Source: Reinekea sp. G2M2-21 | GTDB lineage: Bacteria; Pseudomonadota; Gammaproteobacteria; Pseudomonadales; Natronospirillaceae | Length of the DNA stretch: 64,000 nt | NCBI RefSeq assembly: GCF_015687175.1 | Contig: NZ_JADPQG010000002.1 | Span: forward strand, 372,001-436,000 | Reading direction: 5' to 3' | Shown: positions 35,161 through 44,042 of the stretch, one piece after another | Numbering within the stretch: the stretch's first letter is position 1 | Layout of the letters: each line of letters starts with the position of its first letter | Translations under genes and position numbers: made by a program | The notes under the pieces: generated by a model | Databases searched by the model: none | Told to the model about the DNA's origin: nothing | What the model saw: only the letters and a program-made list of their open reading frames with translations

Positions 35161-35733
35161 ATGCTCTTCCGTTTTCCACGCAAAACCGTGCCTTTACGGG
35201 CGCAATTAAAGTTAGTGATTCAGATTTTTCTGCTGGTCAGCGCGGTAGAACTCATCAATCTGCTCACCGGACGCAGTTTGAACAGCTTTGGCATTATTCC
35301 GCGCACGATGAACGGTCTTTACGGCATCGCTACCGCGCCGTTTATTCACGGCAACAGTGTGCACTTTGCCAGTAACCTGTTGCCCTTACTTCTGTTCAGT
35401 GCGCTTATGCTCGAACATGGCCGGTTGCGGTTTTGGTTAACAACCGTGGGGGTGATATTGCTGGGCGGGGGCGCGGTATGGCTGTTCGGACGCGCAGCGG
35501 TACATATCGGCGCCAGTGGGTTAATCTTTGGGTATTTTGGATTTCTGGTGACGGCGGGCATCATCAGCAGAGAACTGAAATTACTGTTTATTGCTGGGGT
35601 GGTTGGGTTCTTTTACAGCGGAATTCTCTGGGGCGTCATTCCATCGCAGAGCTACGTGTCTTTTGAATCCCATTTGTTTGGCTTATTAGCTGGCATTGCT
35701 ATGGCGATGCTCATCGGCAGTGCTAAACGCTGA
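35161..35733 (+). CDS. Rhomboid-family intramembrane serine protease
   Basis: The 190-residue protein has six predicted helices, with the catalytic serine in HIGASGLIFGYFGF (GASG) and the catalytic histidine in ESHLFGLLAG, plus an HFASNLLPLL segment that matches the rhomboid HxxxN loop. It should cleave membrane substrates within the bilayer. The start could be TTG at 35143 or ATG at 35161; neither has a strong site, and the ATG is chosen. It is convergent with the flavoprotein gene. Confidence 0.88.
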   Translation: MLFRFPRKTVPLRAQLKLVIQIFLLVSAVELINLLTGRSLNSFGIIPRTMNGLYGIATAPFIHGNSVHFASNLLPLLLFSALMLEHGRLRFWLTTVGVILLGGGAVWLFGRAAVHIGASGLIFGYFGFLVTAGIISRELKLLFIAGVVGFFYSGILWGVIPSQSYVSFESHLFGLLAGIAMAMLIGSAKR

Positions 35734-35751
35734 TACGCGTAGACAAGCGCA

Positions 35752-36735
35752 TCACTGTGCAAAGTCAGACAGCAGCTGCTCGGCCAACGTCTGTGCACTG
35801 AGCCAGGCATCTTCCAGACGACTGCCAACGGTCCAATCCCCAGCAAGGCCAACACCATTATCCACATCCCACAACGGGATAACATTGCCCTGTTTTGAAC
35901 TGCGCGCGTGTAACCAGCGATGCTTAAAGTACTCGTGAATTCGAATCGGTTTGCCAGCCAAACGCTCCAGCAAATGAACCACCTGTTGGTGTAACAAGTC
36001 CTCAGACGCATCCAAATGATTGGCAGTCCACTTAGGAGAAAAATGAACAATCCAGCTTTCATAGTGAGAAGGCCGCCCGGGTTTGCAAGAATCTCTGCAG
36101 GCCCAGGTGACGATACCGTCATTGGCAAACAGCGCGTCCGCTTTAATACCGGAAGGTTCAGCCAGCGCAAGTCCAAATGCCCAGGTCGGTGTCATAGTCG
36201 CTTGCCGTAACGACGCTTCTGCTTTCGCACCAGCGGGTAACAAGGCCAACGATTGCGCTAGTGGAGCGGTCAGGATGACTGCATCAAACAAGCCATAGTG
36301 TTCGCCATGCCCATCCCACAGCCGCCATTTTTGCTGCTGTTTTTCCAAACGGTCGATACGGCATTCACTGTAAAATTCTAATCCTTCACTCAACCCGTGG
36401 ACCATGGCATTCATGGTGGGTACACCAACAAAACGTTGTTGGTTGTCAGGGGAGGGTGTGAAGGTTTCACGATGCAGCATCCAAGGCTCAACCGACCATA
36501 ACTGCACCCAACCCAGGCTTTGCCAACGATTCACTTCGGCTTGAAATTCAGCGGAACGGGCTGTGAAGTACTGAGTGCCATGATCCACTTGCCAGTCTGC
36601 CAGGCGTCGGGTTGACAACCGACCACCCTGACCGCGGCTCTTTTCGAACACAACGACATGATGACCAGCATGATGTAACCGATGCGCGACGCTGATACCG
36701 GCCAAACCACCGCCTACAACCGCAAAACTTGCCAT
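35752..36735 (-). CDS. FAD-dependent oxidoreductase (renalase/amine-oxidase-like)
   Basis: The 327-residue product opens with the Rossmann FAD motif VVGGGLAGISVAHRLHHAG, the second nucleotide contact FEKSRGQGGRLSTRR and DHGTQYFTARS, which is the pattern of renalase-like flavoproteins. A late LAGDWTVGSRLEDAWLSA segment closes the FAD site. Substrate unknown. Lengths of about 320-340 are normal for the family. It is divergent from ribA. Confidence 0.88.
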   Translation of the reverse strand: MASFAVVGGGLAGISVAHRLHHAGHHVVVFEKSRGQGGRLSTRRLADWQVDHGTQYFTARSAEFQAEVNRWQSLGWVQLWSVEPWMLHRETFTPSPDNQQRFVGVPTMNAMVHGLSEGLEFYSECRIDRLEKQQQKWRLWDGHGEHYGLFDAVILTAPLAQSLALLPAGAKAEASLRQATMTPTWAFGLALAEPSGIKADALFANDGIVTWACRDSCKPGRPSHYESWIVHFSPKWTANHLDASEDLLHQQVVHLLERLAGKPIRIHEYFKHRWLHARSSKQGNVIPLWDVDNGVGLAGDWTVGSRLEDAWLSAQTLAEQLLSDFAQ

Positions 36736-36879
36736 AATTTACACCTTTACCTATACGATCTGAGCTACACTGCCAAAACTGCCTACCAGTAAGTAAAGCA
36801 GAAATTACGCAGAATTTTGCACTTTAATGCGTAAAAGTTGCCCCTATATTGAAGATCACTCAAGTAGTCTGGAAATACG

Positions 36880-37494
36880 ATGCCTGCCTCACCTTCCGCA
36901 AAAATACGCGCTAATGTTCCCATCCCGCTCAGCGAGAAGGCCATTGCCACCCGCTTTGTCAGCTTCTCCGGCTTGAACGATGATAAAGAACATATCGCCA
37001 TTATCTATGGCAGCCCTGAACAACAAGAAGCCCCTTTGATCAGGATACATTCAGAATGTCTGACCGGAGATGTATTTGGCTCTCAGCGCTGTGACTGTGG
37101 TGAGCAACTGCATGAAGCACAGCGAATCATGAGTGCCGAAGGTGGCGTTCTGTTGTATTTACGCCAGGAAGGACGCGGTATCGGTCTGTATAACAAGCTG
37201 GATGCTTATGCGCTGCAAGACACCGGTGTCGATACCTACACCGCCAATGAAATGCTTGGCTTTGCCCATGACCAACGTGATTTCACTCCCGCAATCGATA
37301 TGCTTAAAGCACTGGGTTTAAAACGCATTCGTTTACTGTCCAACAATCCACATAAGGCGGATGATCTGGTGAAGGCCGGTATTGAGGTTACGGAACGCGT
37401 GCAAACCGGTGTCTATGTTAATCAATACAATGCAGAGTATTTAAAAGCGAAGGTCGATCAACAGGATCACAGCATCACGTTAAAGCAAAACTGA
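36880..37494 (+). CDS. ribA: GTP cyclohydrolase II
   Basis: The 204-residue enzyme opens GTP to the first riboflavin precursor. The zinc site and active site are intact: RIHSECLTGDVFGSQRCDCG (three Cys), LRQEGRGIGLYNKL and IRLLSNNPHKADDLVKAGI. There is no ribB fusion, as in other stand-alone RibA proteins. It precedes an SDR by 29 bases and may share its transcript. No FMN riboswitch structure was recognised upstream. Confidence 0.95.
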   Translation: MPASPSAKIRANVPIPLSEKAIATRFVSFSGLNDDKEHIAIIYGSPEQQEAPLIRIHSECLTGDVFGSQRCDCGEQLHEAQRIMSAEGGVLLYLRQEGRGIGLYNKLDAYALQDTGVDTYTANEMLGFAHDQRDFTPAIDMLKALGLKRIRLLSNNPHKADDLVKAGIEVTERVQTGVYVNQYNAEYLKAKVDQQDHSITLKQN

Positions 37495-37523
37495 TTCAAC
37501 AGTTAACAAAAGGATTTAAACCC

Positions 37524-38213
37524 ATGCCGACTATTGTCATTACCGGTGCAGGACGCGGGATCGGTTTGGCCACCTGCAAAGCATTCTTAAGCAGAGGGTA
37601 TCAGGTTATTGCAACCTATCGCTCTGCAAATGGCTTGGCTTCGTTGCAGTCTCTGCCCCACCAAGCTGGTCAGCTGCAGTGCTTCCCTCTGGAAGTCAGT
37701 GACAGTCATGCCATTGAGAATTTTGCCGAAAAATTGCGTGGCCAAACAGTGGATATCCTGCTGAATAACGCTGGGGTATTTGGTGGCGAAGCACAATCCA
37801 TTAACCATCTGGATTTTAACGAATGGAAACAGACATTGGCCATTAACACCATCGCACCCATTGAGTTAACTCTCGCGTTACTGCCCAATCTTAGGAAAAG
37901 CCTTTCCGCTCGAGTCGTAGCTATCTCCAGCCAAATGGCTTCTCTGGAGCGAAACCAACCCGGATATTATGCTTACCGCAGTTCCAAAGCCGCACTCAAC
38001 AAAGCCATTCAATGTCTGGCACATGATCTTAAAGCTGACAATATAGTGGTTTGTCCGGTTCATCCGGGCTGGGTAAAGACCGATATGGGCGGCACTGACG
38101 CGGATATCTCCGTTAACGAATGTGTCGCTGGACTGGTTCCGCTGATTGAACAACTCTCGATGGCGCAAACTGGGCATTTTCTTCAATACAACGGAGAATC
38201 TATGAGCTGGTAG
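37524..38213 (+). CDS. Short-chain dehydrogenase/reductase
   Basis: The 229-residue SDR has TGAGRGIGLAT, NNAG in LLNNAGVFGG, catalytic Ser in VVAISSQMAS and YxxxK in YYAYRSSKAALNK, followed by the usual PGWVKTDMGG. Cofactor and substrate cannot be told. ATG follows AAAGGATT. Its last 14 bases overlap the 3' end of the opposing DUF3817 gene. Confidence 0.9.
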   Translation: MPTIVITGAGRGIGLATCKAFLSRGYQVIATYRSANGLASLQSLPHQAGQLQCFPLEVSDSHAIENFAEKLRGQTVDILLNNAGVFGGEAQSINHLDFNEWKQTLAINTIAPIELTLALLPNLRKSLSARVVAISSQMASLERNQPGYYAYRSSKAALNKAIQCLAHDLKADNIVVCPVHPGWVKTDMGGTDADISVNECVAGLVPLIEQLSMAQTGHFLQYNGESMSW

Positions 38214-38550
38214 ACGGTTCCGTCTCGTCATCACCCTGCCGCTTTGGTTCCAACACAATCTGATCGAAAACAAAGGGGCCAAACGGCATCATTGCGCCAA
38301 TCAAACCAAAAATCATCGCCCACGCTGGAATCACTAAACGAAACGCAGCCAACACCAGGCAGACACAATAGCTGCTGAAAAAAACGACGTGCACCACCAA
38401 CACTATCTGCATGACCTGAGGCAGGCCAAACCAATACTTCATGGGCAACGCCACAATTAATAACAAAAGATAGGAAAGTCCTTCGACATACCCTATCCGC
38501 GCCAATATGCGAATCATAAACAGTACAACCAACTCTGAAGCGCCGATCAT
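38200..38550 (-). CDS. DUF3817 membrane protein
   Basis: The 116-residue protein has three membrane helices and the DUF3817 pattern RIGYVEGLSYLLLLIVALP followed by MKYWFGLPQVMQIV and VHVVFF. The charged tail QGDDETEPSTSS is probably cytoplasmic. Function unknown. Its stop overlaps the SDR gene tail to tail by 14 bases. Confidence 0.8.
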   Translation of the reverse strand: MIGASELVVLFMIRILARIGYVEGLSYLLLLIVALPMKYWFGLPQVMQIVLVVHVVFFSSYCVCLVLAAFRLVIPAWAMIFGLIGAMMPFGPFVFDQIVLEPKRQGDDETEPSTSS

Positions 38551-38732
38551 AGTCGCCTTTACCCAACAAACTCAATTATTCAAAAAGACCCTAATATCGG
38601 CGATGATTGGCTGATTTTAGATCAAATACAGGCATTTTGCGTGCATGTCTTTATTTTGATCCGGCAACCCCCTAAGCTGTGAGTATCCTCTGAATCAGTG
38701 GCCGAATAATGCTTGCATAACCTGTGGATGAG

Positions 38733-38741
38733 TGTGGATAA
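38733..38741 (-). promoter_or_regulatory. Isolated DnaA box before a hydrolase gene
   Basis: TGTGGATAA (minus-strand TTATCCACA) lies 34 bases ahead of the alpha/beta-hydrolase gene. A related but imperfect TGTGGATGA is ten bases upstream. DnaA could touch this promoter, but a single match may be chance. Confidence 0.3.
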
Positions 38742-38774
38742 CCTTAAATTTAAAGATAGTAAAGGAGCGCTGAC

Positions 38775-39677
38775 ATGCAGTATTTAGAAGAATTTCTGCC
38801 CTCTTCGGACGGACATGAGATACCGGTGCGGGTTTGGCGCCCGGCAACTGTGGATAAGATCCTAGTCATTGCCCACGGTATGGCGGAGTACTGTGAACGT
38901 TATGCGCCACTGGCAGAATGGTTAACTCAAGCCAACATTGCTGTGGTCGCGCTGAATCATCGTGGGCACGGGATGGATTGTGCCGACAAAGACCTGGGAC
39001 ACTTTGCAGACCATTTTGGCTGGACACTGGTACTTGAAGATTTACAACGCACCGTCGAATTTGCACGCCAAGAAATGCCAGATGTACCAGTCACGCTGTT
39101 CGGCCATAGCATGGGGTCCTTCATCTCCCAAGCCTATGTGCAGAAATATCAGAACATCGATCAACTGATTTTGTGCAGTACCAATCGCATTGATCGCGCA
39201 AAATTGATGGTTTCCCTGTTGATGCTTAGTTTCATTAAGTTCTTTAAAGGTCCGCGCGGAACCAGCAAGTTGGTCGACTTTCTCAGCTTCGGCATTTTTA
39301 ATAACAAGTTTAAACCTGTACGCACCGACTCAGATTGGATCAGCCGCGACACTGAACACGTTGACGCTTATGTGGCTGATCCCTACTGCGGTTATTCCTG
39401 TACGTTGTTGATGTGGCAAGACTTCATCAATGGCATGTTGTCCATTAACCCAAAGAACTGGCCGACATCCCTGCCCGTGCATTTCATCTCAGGTACGGAC
39501 GATCCGGTAGGGGAATTCAGTCGAGGCGTTACGAAGTTGGTTAATCAGGCGAAAGCTGCCGGAAAAACTGTCGCCTCATTTAAGTTATACCCGGGCGCCC
39601 GGCATGAACTGGTGAACGAAACCAACGCAGAAGAAGTGTGGCAGGACATTCGCGATATTGTCCTGCAAGGGCAATGA
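38775..39677 (+). CDS. Alpha/beta hydrolase (monoglyceride-lipase-like)
   Basis: The 300-residue protein has the serine-hydrolase lipase-type nucleophile elbow TLFGHSMGSFI, an early VIAHGMAEYCERY oxyanion loop and ALNHRGHG, and a late DPVGEF/ARHELVNE pair for Asp and His. This fits monoacylglycerol lipase/lysophospholipase (PldB/YtpA) family enzymes. Its ATG follows AAAGGAG. It has no signal peptide. Confidence 0.9.
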   Translation: MQYLEEFLPSSDGHEIPVRVWRPATVDKILVIAHGMAEYCERYAPLAEWLTQANIAVVALNHRGHGMDCADKDLGHFADHFGWTLVLEDLQRTVEFARQEMPDVPVTLFGHSMGSFISQAYVQKYQNIDQLILCSTNRIDRAKLMVSLLMLSFIKFFKGPRGTSKLVDFLSFGIFNNKFKPVRTDSDWISRDTEHVDAYVADPYCGYSCTLLMWQDFINGMLSINPKNWPTSLPVHFISGTDDPVGEFSRGVTKLVNQAKAAGKTVASFKLYPGARHELVNETNAEEVWQDIRDIVLQGQ

Positions 39678-39980
39678 AGGTCACTGATTACAAGTCCTTC
39701 AAACTCTGCGCGAGTTTATTCTGAGCAACAGACAAAGCAAACACCGCTAGGAGTAACGAATCCTTTTCAATGTGTTTGACGATGAGTTTTGCGAGGAAAA
39801 CCCGCGCCCTTCATGTGGTCCGATATTCCGAAATTGAGAGCGATCAGACAACTGCGTTGGAATTTCCTAACTTAGTCCGCTAGGTTTTCGAAATTCCTTC
39901 TTGTCCAAAACGTCGAACCACTAATATCGCTCTCAGGTCCAGACTCAGGCAATCTGGCCAGATGTGTCTATACTGCGGTG
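39678..39980. other. 303-base gap before the GGDEF-EAL gene
   Basis: No credible coding frame is seen. The middle holds nested inverted repeats (listed separately at 39835-39935). Confidence 0.5.
39835..39935. repeat. Nested imperfect inverted repeat of about 100 bases
   Basis: Outer arms TGAGAGCGAT (39835-39844) and ATCGCTCTCA (39926-39935) match perfectly over ten bases. Inner arms GGAATTTC (39859-39866) and GAAATTCC (39890-39897) match over eight. Between the arms the pairing is partial. It could fold into a branched RNA, or be a repetitive extragenic or miniature element, and lies 46 bases before the GGDEF-EAL gene. Confidence 0.5.
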
Positions 39981-41534
39981 ATGCCCTCTACCACTTCAAT
40001 TGAGTTTGACAATAATATGCCTCCCGCAATTCAGTCTGCGTTACGAATAACACTTGCTTATGCGTTATTTGGAAGCCTGTGGATCCTGTTCTCCGATCGA
40101 TGGGTAGAGTGGTTGTTTACCGACATCAATACGTTAACCCGGGTACAAACCATTAAAGGGTGGTTGTTTATTCTGGTCACCGCCTCTTTATTGTTCGGCC
40201 TGGTTTCTAAAGCCTTTTTGTCCATTGAAAACCTGCACCGAATAGATACGCAAACGCGCCTGCTTCGTCACCCAATGTTCAAACAGTTAATTGATGCACA
40301 ACTGAAACGCATACCTGAACAACAAACGCTGATGGTTATTCACGTTGATATCGATGATTTCAGTGATGTAAACAGTCGCTTAGGGTTTGATCAAGCCGAT
40401 ACATTACTGATCAGTATTGCCGATACGCTACGCGATAAATATACCGCTAATACGTTGCTGGCCAGGTTAGGTATCGATCAGTTTGGTATCGCACTGCAGA
40501 CTCTAAACAGCAATGAGAATATCGACGAGGAATTACGTGAGCTGCGATTGGCTTTAGCTGAGGCCGCCGGGTCCGTGACAGACGGTATCAGCTTTACTAT
40601 CGGCGTGGCGCTGAGCCCAATGGACGGCAAAGACGCCAAAAAACTGCTGTCTTCCAGTTCCAGGGCTTTGCACAAAGCAAAACAGCATTCTCGTGGCAGT
40701 GAAGAATTCTATAACGACCGTTTATCGAAACGGGAAAATGACCGACAGCAATTACTTACCGATTTACGGCTCGCCATTGCCGAACACGCTTTGTCCGTTG
40801 TGTATCAACCGCAGTACCATTTACCGGATTTACAGATTACTGGTGTCGAAGTACTAATTCGTTGGCAGCATCCTGAGCGGGGGTTTGTTTCACCGGATGT
40901 ATTTATTCCGTTAGCCGAGGAATATGGGCTATCGGATAAAATTTCAGCCTTTGTGGTGCAGCAAACACTGAAAGAATTATCCGAGAATCGTTTATTGGGT
41001 AACGCCATCCCGCGAGTGTCCGTGAATATTTCTGCCATTGAATTTAACAGCGAACCGTTACTGCAGGCATTGACCAACACCCTGCGTCGAACGCCTCATC
41101 TGTTGCCGTTCTTACAGTTGGAAATTACTGAAACAGCCGCTCTAACCGATATCAACCATTGCGCCACCATCATGCACCGGCTGAAAGCCATGGGTTTACG
41201 TTTTTCCATTGATGATTTTGGTACCGGCTACTCCTCGTTAGCCATGTTAAAAACGCTGCCAATCGACGAAATTAAAATTGACCGTTCATTCGTTCATGAC
41301 ATGCACATCGACCGGAAAGTCGAAACGTTAATCAAAGCAATATTGTCCATGGCCAGTGGTTTTAATGTCTCCGTTGTCGCCGAAGGTATTGAAACTGAGC
41401 ATCAACTGAACACCTTAACAACCTTGGGCTGTCACGAGGCACAGGGATTTCTTTTGTGTAAACCGTTAACCATACATGAACTGCGAAAGATACCCCCAGG
41501 ACACAAACATGTTCACGAATCGGGATTGAAGTAA
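39981..41534 (+). CDS. Membrane GGDEF-EAL protein with degenerate GGDEF
   Basis: The 517-residue product has two N-terminal membrane helices (about residues 20-35 and 60-80), then a GGDEF-like domain in which the active loop reads LGIDQFGIAL, so cyclase activity is unlikely. The EAL domain keeps its key residues: GVEVLIRWQHP (EVL), NISAIEF, EITETA, SIDDFGTGYSSL, IKIDRSF and VAEGIETE. It should be a c-di-GMP phosphodiesterase, possibly GTP-regulated. It begins GTG ATG; the ATG at 39981 is chosen. The last 22 bases overlap the opposing LysR gene. Confidence 0.9.
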   Translation: MPSTTSIEFDNNMPPAIQSALRITLAYALFGSLWILFSDRWVEWLFTDINTLTRVQTIKGWLFILVTASLLFGLVSKAFLSIENLHRIDTQTRLLRHPMFKQLIDAQLKRIPEQQTLMVIHVDIDDFSDVNSRLGFDQADTLLISIADTLRDKYTANTLLARLGIDQFGIALQTLNSNENIDEELRELRLALAEAAGSVTDGISFTIGVALSPMDGKDAKKLLSSSSRALHKAKQHSRGSEEFYNDRLSKRENDRQQLLTDLRLAIAEHALSVVYQPQYHLPDLQITGVEVLIRWQHPERGFVSPDVFIPLAEEYGLSDKISAFVVQQTLKELSENRLLGNAIPRVSVNISAIEFNSEPLLQALTNTLRRTPHLLPFLQLEITETAALTDINHCATIMHRLKAMGLRFSIDDFGTGYSSLAMLKTLPIDEIKIDRSFVHDMHIDRKVETLIKAILSMASGFNVSVVAEGIETEHQLNTLTTLGCHEAQGFLLCKPLTIHELRKIPPGHKHVHESGLK

Positions 41535-42379
41535 GTGTTGAGATAGTGCATCAGGGTAGTAACGCGCTTCGAGGCTTTTAACTCTTCCGGCGCTATTACG
41601 TAAACGTCGGTGGAAAAGAGTGCCGGGCGAGACAGACGGTGAAGTGTTTCAACGGAATCGCCGACGAATGAGGGTAATAAAGCAATACCTAACCCAGCGC
41701 GAGCGGCACTGGCAACCCCATCGAAGCTGTTTGCCGTTATGACGGGCGGCGTGTTCATGGTTTCGCGCAACAGCTGTCCAACTCGGGCGCTGGCCAGCGC
41801 TCCGGAGTAACCAATCCAGTCAGGCCATTGTTCTAACGCAGATTCTTCCACCTGTTTCGCTATGCTATGTGGCGCATAAAAATAAAAGCTGAGTTCAAAC
41901 AAGGCATGTCCAAAAAAATGAGCCGGTACTTCAGTCATGGGTCTGATGGCAATATCTGCTTCCAGCTGGGTCATGTTCACTAACTGATTGGAAATCAATA
42001 ATTCCAGGTTAATGCCTGGATAAAGTTTGGCGAAATTGAAGACTGGTGTTTGTAAAAAAGACGCAAACAGATTCTCCGTGCTGGTCAGCGTCAGTTTGCC
42101 TTGCAGATGCGCATCGTAACCTTCCAGGCGTCGTGCCATCCCCGACATCACCTGATCGATCTGTTCAAAGTCCCGCAGCAATGCTTGACCGTGGCGGGAT
42201 AAACGATAGCCCTGAGGTTCGCGGACAAACACATTCACATGATGCTTCTCTTCAAACTGCTGAATACGACGTAGTACCGTAGAATGATTGACCGACAGCT
42301 CGCGCGCTGCCGCCGACAACGAACCTCGTCGAGCAACGCAAATTATGGTTTGTATTTCGCTCCAATCAACATGACGCAT
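41513..42379 (-). CDS. LysR-family transcriptional regulator
   Basis: The 288-residue product has an N-terminal winged HTH (IQTIICVARRGSLSAAAREL, VNHSTVLRRIQQFEE) and a C-terminal LysR substrate-binding domain ending LMHYLNTYFNPDS. The ATG at 42377-42379 follows AAGGAT. Its promoter region is shared with the divergent cytochrome c' gene 155 bases away, so control of that gene is plausible. The tail overlaps the GGDEF-EAL gene. Confidence 0.92.
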   Translation of the reverse strand: MRHVDWSEIQTIICVARRGSLSAAARELSVNHSTVLRRIQQFEEKHHVNVFVREPQGYRLSRHGQALLRDFEQIDQVMSGMARRLEGYDAHLQGKLTLTSTENLFASFLQTPVFNFAKLYPGINLELLISNQLVNMTQLEADIAIRPMTEVPAHFFGHALFELSFYFYAPHSIAKQVEESALEQWPDWIGYSGALASARVGQLLRETMNTPPVITANSFDGVASAARAGLGIALLPSFVGDSVETLHRLSRPALFSTDVYVIAPEELKASKRVTTLMHYLNTYFNPDS

Positions 42380-42533
42380 GATACTAATCCTTGGGACCTC
42401 AATTGCCTGATTGTGCATATTCGCACAGGTTTCCTGCAAATTTGTAGAATTGTGATCTTGGAGAACGCTTCTAAACTGCATGTAACGTCTGCAGTATCGC
42501 GTTATATCTAAAAAACACTGGGAGAGAGAAACA

Positions 42534-42995
42534 ATGAGCAAACTGAAACTTACCATACCGATGTGCGTGATTGCATTTACGTTATCCACTGGCACACAGG
42601 CTGGGGATTTTGATAGCCAGATTGAGGCGCGCCAATCTTGGATGAATCTGCTGGGATACCATTCCGGTATTTTGGGTAATATGGCTCGCGGTCGAATGGA
42701 TTACGATGCCGACCTGGCTACAGCCAGTGCTAAAAACATGGCCCTGGCTGCACAGATGAACAACGCCTCGATGTGGCCTATGGGTTCTGATATGTCCGCC
42801 AACGACAACACAGTTGCAAAGGCAGAGCTTTGGCAGAATTTTGCCGACGCAGGCCAACATCTCAGTGACCTGGCCAGTGCCACTAAAACGCTGGAAATGA
42901 ATGCCGGTAACGGCTTGGAAGCCTTACAGGCGTCCATGAAAGCGGTTGGCGAGGCCTGCTCTGGTTGCCATCGACAATTCCGCGCGAAACGCTGA
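42534..42995 (+). CDS. Cytochrome c'
   Basis: The 153-residue periplasmic haem protein has a signal peptide (about residues 1-23, ending TQAG) and a four-helix body with the C-terminal haem site EACSGCHRQFRAKR (Cys142, Cys145, His146). The position of CxxCH near the end identifies cytochrome c'. These bind NO and CO and help protect against nitrosative stress. A clean hairpin at 43010-43031 follows it. Confidence 0.92.
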   Translation: MSKLKLTIPMCVIAFTLSTGTQAGDFDSQIEARQSWMNLLGYHSGILGNMARGRMDYDADLATASAKNMALAAQMNNASMWPMGSDMSANDNTVAKAELWQNFADAGQHLSDLASATKTLEMNAGNGLEALQASMKAVGEACSGCHRQFRAKR

Positions 42996-43009
42996 CCCGT
43001 TGCTTTTCC

Positions 43010-43031
43010 ACGCCAAACTCCGGTTTGGCGT
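43010..43031 (+). terminator. Hairpin after cytochrome c' gene
   Basis: A perfect 9-bp stem (ACGCCAAAC/GTTTGGCGT) with TCCG loop is located 14 bases past the stop. The downstream sequence ATTCTGG has no T run, so it may be stabilising or a weak terminator. Confidence 0.55.
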
Positions 43032-43124
43032 ATTCTGGGGCAGATCCACAGATGTGACAAAATCACTTGCAACCGATAGCCATTTGTCTTTTCCTAAGGG
43101 GACACTGAGCTATTGAGACCGGCA

Positions 43125-43688
43125 ATGTCACTGGTGATCCGCCCCTTAAACTGCAAAGATGCCGAAGCAATGCGCGCACTGCGCTTATTGGGATTACAAA
43201 CCGATGCGTATGCTTTCGGCGCCTCTTACGATCACGAAAGTGAACAGCCGCTGAGTTTCTTTCAGGACCGTTGTACACCAACCGACGACAAAGTGTTCTT
43301 TGGGGCCTTTTTCAAAAACCAGTTGGTCGGTCTGATGTCATTGGTGCGTGAAACCAATCCGAAGACGCGCCACCACGCCAATATCTATGCCGTATACACC
43401 CACCCGAAAAATCGGGGACAGGGTATTGCAAAAAGAATGTTGGCTCAGGTTATTGAAACAGCGCAATCGTGGACAGGGCTCCGGTATCTGCAACTCGGCG
43501 TTGCTGCGCGTAATGCGGCCGCGTTAGCGGTTTATCAACAGGCTGGCTTTGTGACCTGGGGCACTATGAAAGCCGCCTTAAGGGTGGACGGTGAGGACTA
43601 TGATGAACACTTTATGTCATTGGATTTAGCCCGGCTCTGTAACAACGTCACAAACGGGATGTCGGCCGGTGCCCAGGTTAATGTCTGA
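43125..43688 (+). CDS. GNAT-family N-acetyltransferase
   Basis: The 187-residue product has the GNAT core: NIYAVYTHPKNRGQGIAKRM (acetyl-CoA pyrophosphate loop RGQGIA) and LGVAARNAAALAVYQQAGF. The N-terminal part resembles RimI/RimJ-like small-molecule acetyltransferases. Substrate unknown. ATG at 43125 is chosen; a TTG at 43113 is closer to AAGGGG. The last 91 bases overlap antisense with the Nudix gene. Confidence 0.85.
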   Translation: MSLVIRPLNCKDAEAMRALRLLGLQTDAYAFGASYDHESEQPLSFFQDRCTPTDDKVFFGAFFKNQLVGLMSLVRETNPKTRHHANIYAVYTHPKNRGQGIAKRMLAQVIETAQSWTGLRYLQLGVAARNAAALAVYQQAGFVTWGTMKAALRVDGEDYDEHFMSLDLARLCNNVTNGMSAGAQVNV

Positions 43689-44020
43689 AGATCATCAATG
43701 GCAAGCCAACGATAACAGTCATGGTCGGTTAATCGTAAATCGCCACCCGTGATTGCCACGTTATAGGCCATCAGCTCGATCTTTTTATCTGCGTAGTGAT
43801 GATGGTTCGTTGCAAAATACCCGAGGATCCGACAGGTAAGGTTCAGTTCTTCTTTTAATTCGCGGATCAGGGATTGTTCCGGCGTTTCACCGGTTTCGAT
43901 CTTGCCACCAGGAAATTCCCAATAACCGGACAGATGACGACCGGGAGACCGTCGAGCACAAAAGACTAAGCCGTCCCGTTCAATAATGGCAGCCGTGACG
44001 GCTATTGATCTATCTGTCAC
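43598..44020 (-). CDS. Nudix hydrolase (MutT-like)
   Basis: The 140-residue protein has the full Nudix box in GGKIETGETPEQSLIREL followed by KEEL, and WEFPGG just before it, so it resembles MutT/8-oxo-dGTPase. It may sanitise the nucleotide pool or hydrolyse another nucleotide. GTG at 44018-44020 fits the family start (TDRSIAVTAAIIERDG), 22 bases behind mnmE. A longer frame reaching 44116 overlaps mnmE and is rejected. The 3' end overlaps the GNAT gene by 91 bases. Confidence 0.88.
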   Translation of the reverse strand: MTDRSIAVTAAIIERDGLVFCARRSPGRHLSGYWEFPGGKIETGETPEQSLIRELKEELNLTCRILGYFATNHHHYADKKIELMAYNVAITGGDLRLTDHDCYRWLAIDDLQTLTWAPADIPFVTLLQSRAKSNDIKCSS

Positions 44021-44042
44021 ATAATCACCCACTGTAAATAGT

